Positions 7,406 through 17,148 of a stretch of 64,000 nucleotides of DNA are shown piece after piece (position 1 is the stretch's first letter; every line of letters starts with the position of its first letter). This DNA comes from Gammaproteobacteria bacterium. GTDB taxonomy: Bacteria; Pseudomonadota; Gammaproteobacteria; JAKBBU01. The stretch is taken from the NCBI GenBank assembly GCA_021773195.1, contig JAJFKN010000008.1, positions 62,001 to 126,000 on the forward strand. Reading direction: 5' to 3'. The position numbers were made by a program, and so were the translations under genes. Below the pieces are notes generated by a model. The model did not search any database and had not been told where the DNA came from. It saw only the letters and a list, made by a program, of their open reading frames with translations.

Positions 7406-10162
7406 TTATAGTTTTTGAATCTTCTCCAGCTGGGCTTGCAATTGCGTTTGGGCTTGTTGCGTTTCGGCCAAGCGGGCTTTTTCTTTTTCTACCACAGCAG
7501 AAGGAGCGTTGTCTATAAATTTCTTGTTTTGCAGCTTGCCTTCAGCTCGCATGATTTCTTTATTTAATTTTTCAATTTCTTTGGTTAACCGTTCGGTTTC
7601 TGCGTCTTTATCGATGAAGCCCGCTAGAGGAATTAATATTTCCATCTGGCCAGCTAAGGCCGTTGCGGCATCGGGGGTTGCTTCGTCTGGTTGTAAGATA
7701 TGCAATTCATCAATTTTTGCTAATTGTTTTAAGTATTGAAGATTATTATTAATGCGTGTTTCATCTTGCTTGTTGGTTTTAGCAAAATACACGGTTAACC
7801 CTTTGCTGGGTGGAATATTCATTTCGGCACGAATGGTGCGCACGCCTATGATGACTTGTTGTAACCAAGTGACTTCCGCTTCTGCAGTATCATCCAGCAT
7901 ATTCGTATTCACACCAGGGTAGGGTTGCAGCATGATGGTATCGCCTTCTATTCCCGTCAAGGGGGCTACTCGTTGCCATATTTCTTCCGTGATAAAGGGC
8001 ATCAAAGGATGCATCAAACGCAATAGGGTTTCTAATACCACCACCAAAGTATGACGCACCCCGGATAATATGGCTTTCTCAGTCGTTTCGCTATAAAGCA
8101 AAGGTTTGGTGAGTTCCAAATACCAATCGCAATATTCATTCCAGGTGAATTCATACAGGGTTTGCGTGGCTAAATCAAAACGGTAGTTATCCAAATGTTG
8201 TTTTAGGGTTTCAATGGTTCGTTGTAAGCGGGATTGAATCCATTGACAAGCTAGGCTGTATTGCTTGTGGTCCGATGTCATTTTATCTTCGGTATTCATT
8301 AAGACATAACGGCTAGCATTCCATAATTTATTGCAGAAGTTCCGGTAACCTTCTAAGCGTCCCAAGTCAAAGCGGATATCGCGGCCCGTGGATGCTAAAG
8401 CGCAAAAGGTCATGCGCAGAGCATCGGTGCCAAAGGCCGGGATGCCTTCGGGGAATTGAGCGCGGGTTTGTTTTTCTACCTTGGGTGCCATCTTGGGTTG
8501 CAATAGGGAGTCCACGCGTTTTTCTACTAAGGCATCCAATTCAATACCTTCAATAAGATCCAAGGGATCCAATACGTTACCCTTGGTTTTCGACATCTTT
8601 TGCCCTTCTTGATCGCGAATCAAGCCTGTGACATAGACTTCATGGAAAGGGACTTTACCCGTGAGCTTCAATCCCATCATGATCATGCGTGCCACCCAAA
8701 AGAAGATGATATCAAAGCCTGTGACTAAGACACTGGTGGGATAAAAATCATTGAGTTCCGGTGTTTGTTCTGGCCAACCTAATGTGGAAAAGGGCCACAG
8801 GCTGGAAGAAAACCAAGTGTCTAGTACATCGGGATCCTGCACTAAGGAAACCTCTGGCCCCAAATTATGCCTCACACGAATGGCTTCTTCATTGTCGCCC
8901 ACATAAATCTTACCCTTGTCATCGTACCAAGCGGGAATGCGATGGCCCCACCATAACTGTCGGCTGATGCACCAATCTTCAATGTTACGCATCCATTGAA
9001 AATACGTTTTATCCCAGTTTGCCGGGACGAAACGAATATCGCCTTTTTCTACGGCGGCAATGGCAGGTTCTGCTAAGGGCTGTGCCTTCACGTACCATTG
9101 ATCCGTTAAGTAGGGTTCAATGATTTCACCGGAACGATCGCCCCGGGGGATCATGAGCTTATGATCGTCAATACGGACCAATAATCCTTGGGATTCTAAG
9201 TCTTTGATGATTTGTTTGCGTGCCACAAAGCGATCCATACCACGGTAGGCTTCAGGCACATCGTCATTTAAGCATGCATCATCGGTGAGTATATTCAATA
9301 AAGGTAATTTATGTCGTTGACCCATTGCATAGTCATTAAAATCATGGGCCGGGGTGATTTTCACGCAACCACTACCAAATTCAGGATCCACATAATCGTC
9401 AGCAATGATGGGAATGGTGCGTCCCGTTAAAGGGAGCTGCGCGTAACAGCCAATGAGATCTTGGTAACGATCATCTTTAGGGTTCACGGCCACGGCTACA
9501 TCGCCCAGTAAGGTTTCTGGCCGTGTGGTGGCAATTTCAATAAAACCTTCTCGTTCCACTAAGGGGTAACGAATGTGCCATAGTTTGCCATTTTCTTCTG
9601 TTGATATGACTTCTAAATCGGAAATGGCCGTATGAAACTTGGGATCCCAATTTACTAAACGTTTACCGCGGTAAATCAAACCTTCTTCGTACAATTGAAT
9701 AAAAGTTTTGTTGACGGCTTTGGATAAGCCTTCGTCCATGGTGAAGCGTTCTCGCGACCAATCCACCGATGCGCCTAAACGGCGTAATTGCTGGGTAATG
9801 CGTCCACCTGATTGATGTTTCCAATCCCAGACTTTTTCCACAAATTTATCTCGGCCCAAGTCGTGACGTTTCACGTTATCTTTAGCTAATTGCCGTTCCA
9901 CCATCATTTGTGTGGCGATACCTGCATGATCTGTCCCCACTTGCCATAGGGTATTGTGACCATCCATGCGCTTATAGCGGACGAGGGCATCCATTAAGGT
10001 ATTTTGAAAACCATGACCCATGTGCAAGCTGCCCGTGACATTGGGCGGCGGGATCATGATGGCATAGGGCGAACCGGAACCCTGAGGCGCAAAGTAATTG
10101 GATTTTTCCCAGGTGGTGTACCAATGGGATTCGATATCATGTGGATTGTAAGTTTTGTCCAT
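7406..10162 (-). CDS. valS: Valyl-tRNA synthetase
   Basis: ValRS charges tRNA-Val with valine and edits mischarged threonine. The 918-residue class I synthetase has the HIGH-type motif ([11 protein letters not shown], near residues 42-52), an editing insertion in the first half, the KMSKS-type loop QKMSKTKGN near residue 523, the anticodon-binding helical domain, and a C-terminal coiled-coil tail (about residues 850-915), as in bacterial ValRS. It is the last gene of pepA-holC-valS, the same order as in E. coli. Confidence 0.99.
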   Translation of the reverse strand: MDKTYNPHDIESHWYTTWEKSNYFAPQGSGSPYAIMIPPPNVTGSLHMGHGFQNTLMDALVRYKRMDGHNTLWQVGTDHAGIATQMMVERQLAKDNVKRHDLGRDKFVEKVWDWKHQSGGRITQQLRRLGASVDWSRERFTMDEGLSKAVNKTFIQLYEEGLIYRGKRLVNWDPKFHTAISDLEVISTEENGKLWHIRYPLVEREGFIEIATTRPETLLGDVAVAVNPKDDRYQDLIGCYAQLPLTGRTIPIIADDYVDPEFGSGCVKITPAHDFNDYAMGQRHKLPLLNILTDDACLNDDVPEAYRGMDRFVARKQIIKDLESQGLLVRIDDHKLMIPRGDRSGEIIEPYLTDQWYVKAQPLAEPAIAAVEKGDIRFVPANWDKTYFQWMRNIEDWCISRQLWWGHRIPAWYDDKGKIYVGDNEEAIRVRHNLGPEVSLVQDPDVLDTWFSSSLWPFSTLGWPEQTPELNDFYPTSVLVTGFDIIFFWVARMIMMGLKLTGKVPFHEVYVTGLIRDQEGQKMSKTKGNVLDPLDLIEGIELDALVEKRVDSLLQPKMAPKVEKQTRAQFPEGIPAFGTDALRMTFCALASTGRDIRFDLGRLEGYRNFCNKLWNASRYVLMNTEDKMTSDHKQYSLACQWIQSRLQRTIETLKQHLDNYRFDLATQTLYEFTWNEYCDWYLELTKPLLYSETTEKAILSGVRHTLVVVLETLLRLMHPLMPFITEEIWQRVAPLTGIEGDTIMLQPYPGVNTNMLDDTAEAEVTWLQQVIIGVRTIRAEMNIPPSKGLTVYFAKTNKQDETRINNNLQYLKQLAKIDELHILQPDEATPDAATALAGQMEILIPLAGFIDKDAETERLTKEIEKLNKEIMRAEGKLQNKKFIDNAPSAVVEKEKARLAETQQAQTQLQAQLEKIQKL

Positions 10163-10175
10163 AATATATTTTTCG

Positions 10176-10610
10176 CTATAGTTTGTGGCTATGTAATTCT
10201 AAGCCTTGTTCTTGATAAAATCGATAGTGTTCACGGCTTATTTGCCGGTATTCATCCAAGCTGGGCACGATTTCCATGATCCGCTTAAATTGCCCGTAAA
10301 ATTCTGGCACGTCCTTACGTAAATTCAAGAGGATATCTTGATGATGGGGCGCATCAGATTGCCAACCAATCTCAATGGCTTGGGAGCCTGCCCCGGCAGT
10401 ATTCTCCCCTACCAGTTGATGGGGAATGAAACTAATATCCCGCTGTGTCCATAAAAGATGATCCAGTTTGCGCGCCGTGGCTTCATCTTCCACGTGAATA
10501 TACACACCATGATTTTGTTGGAATGCTTTATCGCATAGGCGACAAGCAATGGGCAAGCGGGCATCCACATCTTCGGTTTGTTCTAAAATGTAAAAATCCG
10601 CGCGAGCCAT
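10176..10610 (-). CDS. holC: DNA polymerase III chi subunit
   Basis: Chi links the clamp-loader (through psi) to single-strand-binding protein at the replication fork. The 144-residue protein shows the family's features: ADFYILE start, a central [18 protein letters not shown] segment typical of chi, and the basic helix near residues 110-125 ([12 protein letters not shown]). It starts one base after the pepA stop and precedes valS by 13 bp, so translation is probably coupled. Confidence 0.95.
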   Translation of the reverse strand: MARADFYILEQTEDVDARLPIACRLCDKAFQQNHGVYIHVEDEATARKLDHLLWTQRDISFIPHQLVGENTAGAGSQAIEIGWQSDAPHHQDILLNLRKDVPEFYGQFKRIMEIVPSLDEYRQISREHYRFYQEQGLELHSHKL

Positions 10611-10611
10611 G

Positions 10612-12084
10612 TTATTTTCCTGCTTGGGTTGTGAGGTAATGTACTAATAAAGGCACGGGACGACCCGTTGCACTTTTTTGTGGACCTTCTTTAAAAGCAG
10701 TACCTGCCACATCTAAATGAGCCCATTTTAATTTTTTCGTAAAACGGGAGAGGAAGCAAGCAGCGGTGATAGCACCACCCCAGCGACTACCAATGTTTTG
10801 GATGTCGGCATGGGCACACTTCAAGTCGTCCTGGTATTCATCAAAAAGAGGCATAGGCCACGCTCGGTCATAGGTTTGTTGGCCTGCGCTATTGAGTGCA
10901 TCGATCAAAGGTTGATGGTTGCCGAATAATCCTGAGGTATGAGTGCCTAAGGCAACGACGCATGCACCCGTTAAAGTGGCAATGTCCACTACGGCTTTGG
11001 GTTTAAAGCGTTCGCTGTAGGTGAGGGCGTCGCATAAAATCAAACGGCCTTCAGCATCGGTGTTGCCGATTTCAATGGTTAGACCAGAAAGGCTTTTGAC
11101 AATATCGTCGGGACGGAAGGAATTACCGTCAGGCATATTTTCTACGCTGGGTACAATGCCCACCACATTAATTTTTAGTTTCATTTCTGCAATGGCTTTA
11201 ATCACACCGAATACCGTGGCAGCGCCGCACATGTCGTATTTCATGTGTACCATGGCTGCAGCAGGTTTTAAGGATAATCCGCCGGAATCAAAGGTAACCC
11301 CTTTACCAACCAAGGCGATAGGTGCTTCTGAAGCAGCAGCGCCTCGGTATTCCATAGTAATAAAACGCGGCGGTTGTTTGGAACCTTGAGCCACGCTCAA
11401 GAGTGAACCCATGCCCATGGTTTTCATTTGTTTTTCATTTAATACAGTGGTTTTAATTTTTGTGTAATCCCGCGCGAGTTTTTTGGCTTGCTGCGCCAAA
11501 TAACTGGGGTGACAAATATTAGGGGGTAAATTGCCTAAGTCTCGGGTGAAGGTCACACCTTTAGACAGGGCTGTGGCCTTTTTAATGGCAAGGTCGGCTT
11601 TGGTTTTAGCCCCTTGAGTGCCTACCACTAAATGCATCTGTTGGAACTTATTGGTTTTTTTATCACGGCCCTTGCATTGTTGGAAGCTGTAACTGGCGTG
11701 ACAAGCTTGCTCAGTAATCTGAGCTTGATGCCAGTGGGGTGTTTCACCCTTCACTAAATCGTAGAAATCTCCTAGGGCAGCATCTTTGATGCCTTGAGCA
11801 TTTAAATAGTTTGTGAGCTTGGTGATGAGGCCTTGAAATTTGCCAAAACTCAAATCTTTACCACAGCCAATGAGCAATACCCGTTCGGCGCTTACATCGG
11901 GCACATGGTTGAGGAGGAGTATTTCTCCAAAATCTAAATCTAGAGGGCAGCGTTTCATTTGTTGGGCGACAAGTTTGCCCAAGGATTGACCGGACCTGGT
12001 TAATTTTTTGCCTTTTAATACAGGCAAGACCAGACAGGAGGATTTAAGAGTGGCTAATTTAGCCATTTTGCTCGTGACTTTCAT
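10612..12084 (-). CDS. pepA: Cytosol (leucyl) aminopeptidase
   Basis: This M17 metallopeptidase removes N-terminal residues, preferring leucine. It is 490 residues long, with a macro-domain-like N-terminal half and a catalytic C-terminal half carrying GKGVTFDSGGLSLKP near residues 260-275 (metal and active-site lysine), the MKYDMCGAA segment, and the family signature NTDAEGRLIL near residues 338-347. In other gammaproteobacteria PepA also acts as a DNA-binding accessory protein; nothing here shows that directly. It heads pepA-holC-valS and is divergent from lptFG. A second in-frame ATG at codon 7 is a possible start. Confidence 0.97.
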   Translation of the reverse strand: MKVTSKMAKLATLKSSCLVLPVLKGKKLTRSGQSLGKLVAQQMKRCPLDLDFGEILLLNHVPDVSAERVLLIGCGKDLSFGKFQGLITKLTNYLNAQGIKDAALGDFYDLVKGETPHWHQAQITEQACHASYSFQQCKGRDKKTNKFQQMHLVVGTQGAKTKADLAIKKATALSKGVTFTRDLGNLPPNICHPSYLAQQAKKLARDYTKIKTTVLNEKQMKTMGMGSLLSVAQGSKQPPRFITMEYRGAAASEAPIALVGKGVTFDSGGLSLKPAAAMVHMKYDMCGAATVFGVIKAIAEMKLKINVVGIVPSVENMPDGNSFRPDDIVKSLSGLTIEIGNTDAEGRLILCDALTYSERFKPKAVVDIATLTGACVVALGTHTSGLFGNHQPLIDALNSAGQQTYDRAWPMPLFDEYQDDLKCAHADIQNIGSRWGGAITAACFLSRFTKKLKWAHLDVAGTAFKEGPQKSATGRPVPLLVHYLTTQAGK

Positions 12085-12209
12085 TCGGCGTTTGTCCCAT
12101 GCTCAGTGTGTGTTAAGATTTGTCCTTTGGTCCTTTGGGACCATGACAACCTAGATAGTAATCGCCAAAGCTGTTTAGGGCAAACCTAATTCATTATGTG
12201 GATATCTGC

Positions 12210-13337
12210 GTGATCCTATTTCGCTACCTGGCCAAAGAAGTTTACGTTACGTTAGCAGCGATAACGGGCATCTTGCTGTTCATTGTTATTAGTAACCAAC
12301 TGGTTATATTTTTAACAAGAGCGGCCGCGGGTAAAATTCCTGTGGCCATTGTATTTAAATTGGTATTTAGCCAAATCCCTTACTTTTGTAGTTTTCTCTT
12401 GCCCCTGGGCTTCTTCCTAAGTATTTTGATGGCCTATGGACGATTATATATAGAAAGCGAAATGGTGGTCTTGGCAGCCTGTGGTATGAGTCAAGCACGC
12501 TTATTGGGTTATACCTTACTATTTTCTCTTGGGATTTTTCTTACGGTTTTTTTCTTAACCTTTTGGATAAATCCTCAATTAGAAAGCTACAAACATCGCA
12601 TTGAACAAAATGTTGGTCCCCAAACTTTATTGCAGACTATTGCGCCTGGGCGTTTTCAAAATATCCCAGGCGGTAATTATGTGGTTTATGTGGGGGGGAT
12701 TTCGCGGGATCATAATCAATTGCAAGATATGTTTATTGCCGATGAAGATGCCAAAACCTTATCACCTCAAGGGCAAGTAAAGTGGAATGTCATGTCCGCT
12801 CATGGGGGGACGGTTATGGATGAGCCTGAGATTGGGCAATTTATCGTAATACAAGATGGGAAACGTTATTCGGGATTAGCCGGTCAAAAAAATTATACGG
12901 TGACGCAATTTCATCAATTTGGCGTGCGCCTTTCTCAGTCGCCTGAACAGCATCGATTAAAAAGCAATGAAATGCCTACCCGCGATCTCATTAGGAACAT
13001 GTGGCACGACAAGCAAGCCGCCGGGGAAATGGAAGAGCGCATCAGTATGCCTATCTGCATTCCGTTATTAACCTTGTTAGCTGTGCCTTTAAGTCGCGTC
13101 AGCCCTAGGCAAGGAAAGTTTATGCAATTGGTTCCTGCTATCTTGTTGTATATCATCTATGCCAATATGATTCTGATCAATCAAAGTTGGATTCACAAAG
13201 GCATCGTTTCGCCAGCTATTGGTATGTGGTGGATCCACGCTGTGGTCTTGATCATTGCTGGGATATTATTATTACGCAGTTTTGGTTGGAGTCGTGCGCA
13301 TTATGGTTTGTGTGATTTATTAGGGAGGAAAAGGTGA
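12210..13337 (+). CDS. lptF: LPS export permease LptF
   Basis: LptF and LptG form the inner-membrane part of the LptB2FGC transporter, which extracts lipopolysaccharide for transport to the outer membrane. The frame runs up to a GTG at 12198, but the GTG at 12210 gives the family-typical start MILFRYLAKEV and is preferred. The 375-residue product has three N-terminal helices, a periplasmic beta-jellyroll (about residues 130-265) and three C-terminal helices. It overlaps lptG by four bases, as in many gammaproteobacteria. Confidence 0.95.
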   Translation: MILFRYLAKEVYVTLAAITGILLFIVISNQLVIFLTRAAAGKIPVAIVFKLVFSQIPYFCSFLLPLGFFLSILMAYGRLYIESEMVVLAACGMSQARLLGYTLLFSLGIFLTVFFLTFWINPQLESYKHRIEQNVGPQTLLQTIAPGRFQNIPGGNYVVYVGGISRDHNQLQDMFIADEDAKTLSPQGQVKWNVMSAHGGTVMDEPEIGQFIVIQDGKRYSGLAGQKNYTVTQFHQFGVRLSQSPEQHRLKSNEMPTRDLIRNMWHDKQAAGEMEERISMPICIPLLTLLAVPLSRVSPRQGKFMQLVPAILLYIIYANMILINQSWIHKGIVSPAIGMWWIHAVVLIIAGILLLRSFGWSRAHYGLCDLLGRKR

Positions 13338-14398
13338 AGATCCTCCATCGATATATTGGACGCAGTATTATTGGTTTTACTGCGGTGGTAGGGCTGTTGG
13401 TCTTTGGCCTTGTTTTATTATTTACCTTTGTGGGTGAATTAGGCTCTGTGGGTAAAGGTACCTATGGTGTCATGCAAGCGTTGATGTACGTTTTAATGAT
13501 TATTCCTCTGCAATTTTATCAAGTGTTTCCCATTGTGGGATTGATTGGTAGCATTATGGCTTTAGGCATGTTTGCTTCTCGTAGTGAGTTAACGGTCATG
13601 CGTGCGGCAGGCTTTTCCATCGCACAAGTAACCGTAGCCGTTTTAACAGCAGCATTATTATTGGTGGCTATTGTGACCCTGCTGGGTGAAACCGTCGCGC
13701 CAAAACTCGCTTATGCGGCAGCTAATTATAAACAGGTTCAACGTTACGGTGGTCAATCTATAGCAACAAGTACAGGCACTTGGATTCGAGAAAAAGACAG
13801 TTATATTCACGTGGGCAAGATCGTTTCTAATCATCATTTACAAAATGTCACGCGGTATGAATTTGATAATAGCCAGAACCTATTGGCTGAAACCTATATT
13901 CAACGAGCGGCCTATGAACATCATCACTGGAAATTGTATGGCGTATCTCAGAGTCGCTTTACAGCACAAGGTGTACAAGTTCAAACATGGGAGCATAAGC
14001 CAGCCAACTTTCGTTTAATGCCAGAAGTATTTGCAGTTGCCCAATTACAACCTATGGGCATGACCATGCATAATCTGCATCGTTATATTAAATTCCAAAA
14101 AAGAAATGGCAGTGATGCGACAAGTTTTTCTTTTAACTTTTGGCAGCGGATTTTTCAGCCCATTACCACCTCGGTGATGATGTTATTGGCCATTCCCTTT
14201 ATCTTTGGCTCCCTGCGCAGTGTTACCATGGGTTTGCGAATTGTCATGGGCATTGTCGTGGGTGGCGGATTTTATTTATTGAACCAATTCCTCGGTCCCT
14301 TCAGCATGGTATACCAAGTACCACCTTTTTTAGCCGCTTCGCTGCCGACCGTTCTGTTCGCTGCCGTAGGTTGCATTATGATGAGTCGACGACGTTGA
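13334..14398 (+). CDS. lptG: LPS export permease LptG
   Basis: Partner of LptF in lipopolysaccharide extraction. The 354-residue protein has the same layout: helices in residues 10-120, a periplasmic domain in about 125-265, and three helices at 275-350, with the family-typical start MKILHRYIGRSI. Its ATG overlaps the lptF stop (GTGA), so the two are translationally coupled. No ATPase (lptB) is nearby, which is normal. Confidence 0.95.
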   Translation: MKILHRYIGRSIIGFTAVVGLLVFGLVLLFTFVGELGSVGKGTYGVMQALMYVLMIIPLQFYQVFPIVGLIGSIMALGMFASRSELTVMRAAGFSIAQVTVAVLTAALLLVAIVTLLGETVAPKLAYAAANYKQVQRYGGQSIATSTGTWIREKDSYIHVGKIVSNHHLQNVTRYEFDNSQNLLAETYIQRAAYEHHHWKLYGVSQSRFTAQGVQVQTWEHKPANFRLMPEVFAVAQLQPMGMTMHNLHRYIKFQKRNGSDATSFSFNFWQRIFQPITTSVMMLLAIPFIFGSLRSVTMGLRIVMGIVVGGGFYLLNQFLGPFSMVYQVPPFLAASLPTVLFAAVGCIMMSRRR

Positions 14399-14479
14399 TA
14401 ATGGCTGAACGGATGCCCATACAGAGTTTGTGTTATCGTTTGCATTATACTAGCTTTTGTCGTACATATTAAGGAGATA

Positions 14480-14590
14480 ATGATGTATAGAGCAATTCAA
14501 TTGGGGCTGGCTCAAGGGTTGTGCAGACCTTTGGGAGGCGCGGTAATAGGTGGTTTTATTGGTGGACTAATGCGTTTAGCGGCAGAATAG
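14480..14590 (+). CDS. 36-residue glycine-zipper membrane peptide
   Basis: A strong AAGGAGAT site at 14471-14478 precedes two adjacent ATGs at 14480 and 14483; either start may be used. The peptide is a single hydrophobic segment with small-residue spacing (GGAVIGGFIGGLMRL), flanked by an N-terminal polar part with one cysteine and ending AAE. It lies between lptG and the gene at 14639, which also has glycine-rich membrane segments. The ribosome site and clean composition support translation. Function unknown: small membrane protein, or possibly a toxin- or bacteriocin-like peptide. Confidence 0.55.
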   Translation: MMYRAIQLGLAQGLCRPLGGAVIGGFIGGLMRLAAE

Positions 14591-14638
14591 TACTCTGTGA
14601 GTAGAGTGAGTTAGAAAGATAACTGTGAGGAAATGAAA

Positions 14639-15130
14639 ATGTTTAGAATAGTGCATGAAGTTGTATCAGGTATGCCTAGGAAGGAGGTATTGTTAAGGCG
14701 AGCGGCTAAGCTGACATCGGCTGCGGCTCTCCTGGGTGGTATCGGTGGAACGTTATACGGTGTCCATAGAGCGAAAAATCATCCTGAAGATGGATCGCCA
14801 AAAAGTTCGAGAATACTTGCGGATGCAGCTGAGGGTGCGATGCTGGGTGCGGGAGTGAGTGCAGGGATGAGTGCTCTTTCAGTGATGCTTGGTCCTTTCC
14901 TGTTGGGTAGTATCATATTTGTCGCAACACAGCCTAAACGAGCAGTTGGCGTTGTAGGTTTGACACTTATGGCTTCGGCTATGTGGTCTCAAAACAAAAG
15001 AATGCAACACTTGGAAGACAGGATGAATGCACAGACAGAAGTTTATGATGATGCGCAGGATAAGCTTGACGAGCTGCGGGATGATTTGGACGATAACCTA
15101 CTCAGGGGCTCAAGACCTGTGCGCAAATAA
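14639..15130 (+). CDS. Glycine-rich membrane protein with C-terminal coiled coil
   Basis: Two ATGs stand at 14633 and 14639; the second is eight bases from GAGG and is preferred. The 163-residue product has a basic N-terminus, a small-residue-rich hydrophobic segment (about 24-42), two further segments (about 66-95 and 100-118), and an acidic amphipathic tail (about 124-155) that may form a coiled coil. It follows the 36-residue peptide by 48 bp and is closed by a good terminator. No family recognised. Confidence 0.6.
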   Translation: MFRIVHEVVSGMPRKEVLLRRAAKLTSAAALLGGIGGTLYGVHRAKNHPEDGSPKSSRILADAAEGAMLGAGVSAGMSALSVMLGPFLLGSIIFVATQPKRAVGVVGLTLMASAMWSQNKRMQHLEDRMNAQTEVYDDAQDKLDELRDDLDDNLLRGSRPVRK

Positions 15131-15141
15131 CACCTATTGAG

Positions 15142-15166
15142 AGCCCTATTTATTAGGGCTTTTTTC
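15142..15166 (+). terminator. Rho-independent terminator
   Basis: Seven-base arms AGCCCTA and TAGGGCT, with a five-base loop, are followed directly by TTTTTC. It lies 12 bases after the stop of the gene at 14639-15130 and would end that small operon. Confidence 0.85.
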
Positions 15167-15270
15167 TGATGGTTATATTAATAATAACAGGCAGTTATCT
15201 TCAATCATTCAAGCAGGCCATGTATCAACTATACTTTACTGAGTAATATAGTGATGATAGGTGACCTGTC

Positions 15271-15774
15271 GTGTTTCGATTTTTCTTTGTGGTACTACTC
15301 GGTAGCGTGCTACTAGTGCCTATGGCTTATGGGTCTGAGCACTGTGATGACGTACATATGTATGCCTATAACAATTCCGGGCATAAGATAAAGCTTGATA
15401 TATCTGGGGATAAAGGCTTGTTGGATTATTCTCTCAGCTTTGTTATAGATGCCGATAATAAGGATAAGTTTAAGCTAGCTCATTTAAGAGAACCCAAAAA
15501 GGGCGACCCTAAGACCAAAGACTTTAAGATTAAACTTTCTGATCAAAACACAGGGTCAACTTGCATCATTAACGGTTACGTTGGCAATGGCGGTGCAAAG
15601 GTGGATACCTGTTATGTTGTAGTGACTGACAGTACTTGTCTTAAGAATAATACACCACCTGTCTTTGTGCGCATGAAAGATAAGGGCGATGGCGGTCTTC
15701 GTCTCTATATTGACGGTGAATACCCAGGTGTTCCTGATTGTTTACCTTCAGGAGCTGTGGTTAGCGATAGCTAG
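15271..15774 (+). CDS. Small secreted protein, cysteine-containing, family A-like
   Basis: Translation probably begins at a GTG with an AGGTGA site nearby. The 167-residue precursor has a signal peptide (FFFVVLLGSVLLVPMAYG, cleavage near residue 21) and a polar beta-rich mature part with six cysteines, an even number suited to disulfides. The middle (DFKIKLSDQNTGSTCIING) resembles the F-x3-IKT...LC segment of the secreted proteins at 275-757 and 17149-17694. It is a single gene. Function unknown; likely periplasmic or exported. Confidence 0.75.
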   Translation: MFRFFFVVLLGSVLLVPMAYGSEHCDDVHMYAYNNSGHKIKLDISGDKGLLDYSLSFVIDADNKDKFKLAHLREPKKGDPKTKDFKIKLSDQNTGSTCIINGYVGNGGAKVDTCYVVVTDSTCLKNNTPPVFVRMKDKGDGGLRLYIDGEYPGVPDCLPSGAVVSDS

Positions 15775-15796
15775 TTACCACCCTAAAATAATACCA

Positions 15797-16300
15797 CTAA
15801 CTCTCACAGGGATATTTGCTGCGCATGAGGCTGGAGAGTGACAAGTAAGCGGGTTTGGTTTCCAGTACACCACGATAGCGATTTTCAGGCACATCCAATA
15901 CCGCGAAATTGAATATAAATTCTTGGGCAATTTCAGCTAGCGTCGCTTTATCTGTGGGGCAGCCGAAAGCAGAAGTATGCTGGGGTTGTTCTGGGCCTTT
16001 GATGGCTTGTTTGGGGGATGCAGGCTCCTGGGTGCCTTGGCTTTCAGCTAAGTCAGTGTTTATCAGCTGGAGCTGATAATTGGCTCCATCCATTAGGCCC
16101 TTCAAGTAGGCCGAGCAAGTGGCCGCATCTGTGAGATTCCCTATATCGCCTTGGGTGGTATTATTGTCTAGCTGTAGGGCTATCATGCAGCTATTCACCA
16201 GGGTTTTAGTGCTCATTTGGTCGAAATCTTCATTGGTAATATGGGCAAGAGCCAATCCTGGGATCAGCGCCAACAGAAAAATACTAATCTTTTTAATCAC
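15797..16300 (-). CDS. Rap1a/Tai-like secreted protein
   Basis: The 167-residue precursor has a signal peptide (cleavage after LALA, residue 19). The mature part shows the Rap1a/Tai pattern: a cysteine near 38, then C62-x2-YLKGLMDG (residues 65-72), a GCP near 114, helices, and a terminal YPC. Rap1a and Tai proteins are periplasmic immunity proteins against type VI secretion effectors, but the fold is also common in lone genes of unknown role. No effector or secretion gene is adjacent, so an immunity function is only a possibility. A low-complexity linker (about residues 85-110) separates the two conserved halves. Confidence 0.65.
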   Translation of the reverse strand: MIKKISIFLLALIPGLALAHITNEDFDQMSTKTLVNSCMIALQLDNNTTQGDIGNLTDAATCSAYLKGLMDGANYQLQLINTDLAESQGTQEPASPKQAIKGPEQPQHTSAFGCPTDKATLAEIAQEFIFNFAVLDVPENRYRGVLETKPAYLSLSSLMRSKYPCES

Positions 16301-16554
16301 TTAACTTGCTCCTTTGCGTATTTTCAATGTTTTTTGCCATGGCGAGCATCGGCAGCCAGGGCTATGTTAACAGTGAAGCGCTCGGTTGAGAAGCCTCCAC
16401 CCACAGGAAGCCAGTGTACCCCCATTTTTCGGCGCAATCTGTAATCCTCAGTAGTACAATCTATGGACATTTTTTGAGGAATGAGGTAGAATATCCGTCT
16501 CTTATGGGCTTTAATAGGCCTCTGATTACAATGACAATTGGATTATCCCAAGCT

Positions 16555-17121
16555 ATGCAAACTCATTTCCAAGACGACCAAATTATCATTCGCCCCTGTG
16601 TTATGGGGGATTTAGAAGATCTTTATATGGCAGTAACAGAATCTTTGGCGGATCTCATGCCCTACTTGCCATGGGCTCATGAAAATTACTCCCGCCGCGA
16701 TAGCTTACAATGGTTAAGTTATTCTGAAGAGTCTTGGGAGCGTAAACGGGATTTTGATTTTGCTATTATTTCTAAAAAAGATAATCAATTGCTAGGCGGT
16801 ATTGGTATCAATGAAATTTTTCGGATGGATCGTATGGCTAACTTAGGCTATTGGGTGCGTTCATCTGCCGTGGGCGGGGGGGTAGCTAGCAGAGCTTGTC
16901 GCTTAGCAGCTTTATTCGCTTTTCAAGAATTAGGTATGCAACGTATCGAAATCAAAACCCTTGAAAATAATATCGCTAGTCAAAAAGTAGCAGAAAAATT
17001 AGGTGCCAATAAAGAAGGTTTAGCGCGGAATCGTTTATTTGTTTTTGGTAAACCCAATGATGCCATGGTTTATTCTATCATTCCTAATGATTTATCAAGA
17101 ATGATGACTCTGGAATTCTAA
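16555..17121 (+). CDS. RimJ/RimL-type GNAT N-acetyltransferase
   Basis: The frame is open from 16414, with ATGs at 16504, 16531 and 16555; none has a strong ribosome site. The last gives a 188-residue protein of normal family length, starting about ten residues before the first strand (IIIRPC). The acetyl-CoA fold follows: LGGIGINEI, then LGYWVRSSAVGGGVASRA (the pyrophosphate-binding loop, with GGG in place of the usual GxG/A) near residues 97-114, and ENNIASQKVAEKLGA near 141-155. The family acetylates N-termini of ribosomal or other proteins; the target here is unknown. Confidence 0.85.
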   Translation: MQTHFQDDQIIIRPCVMGDLEDLYMAVTESLADLMPYLPWAHENYSRRDSLQWLSYSEESWERKRDFDFAIISKKDNQLLGGIGINEIFRMDRMANLGYWVRSSAVGGGVASRACRLAALFAFQELGMQRIEIKTLENNIASQKVAEKLGANKEGLARNRLFVFGKPNDAMVYSIIPNDLSRMMTLEF

Positions 17122-17148
17122 TCCTGATAGAAGCGTCTATGTAATCGT

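Noticed and set aside
11021-11389. 122-codon plus-strand frame inside pepA
   Set aside because: Antisense to the conserved catalytic half of PepA; no ribosome site and no recognisable protein features.
12128-12143. Short palindrome TGGTCC-TTTG-GGACCA between pepA and lptF
   Set aside because: Arms are only six bases, in a region where repeated CCTTTGG words make chance symmetry likely; no promoter element aligned with it.
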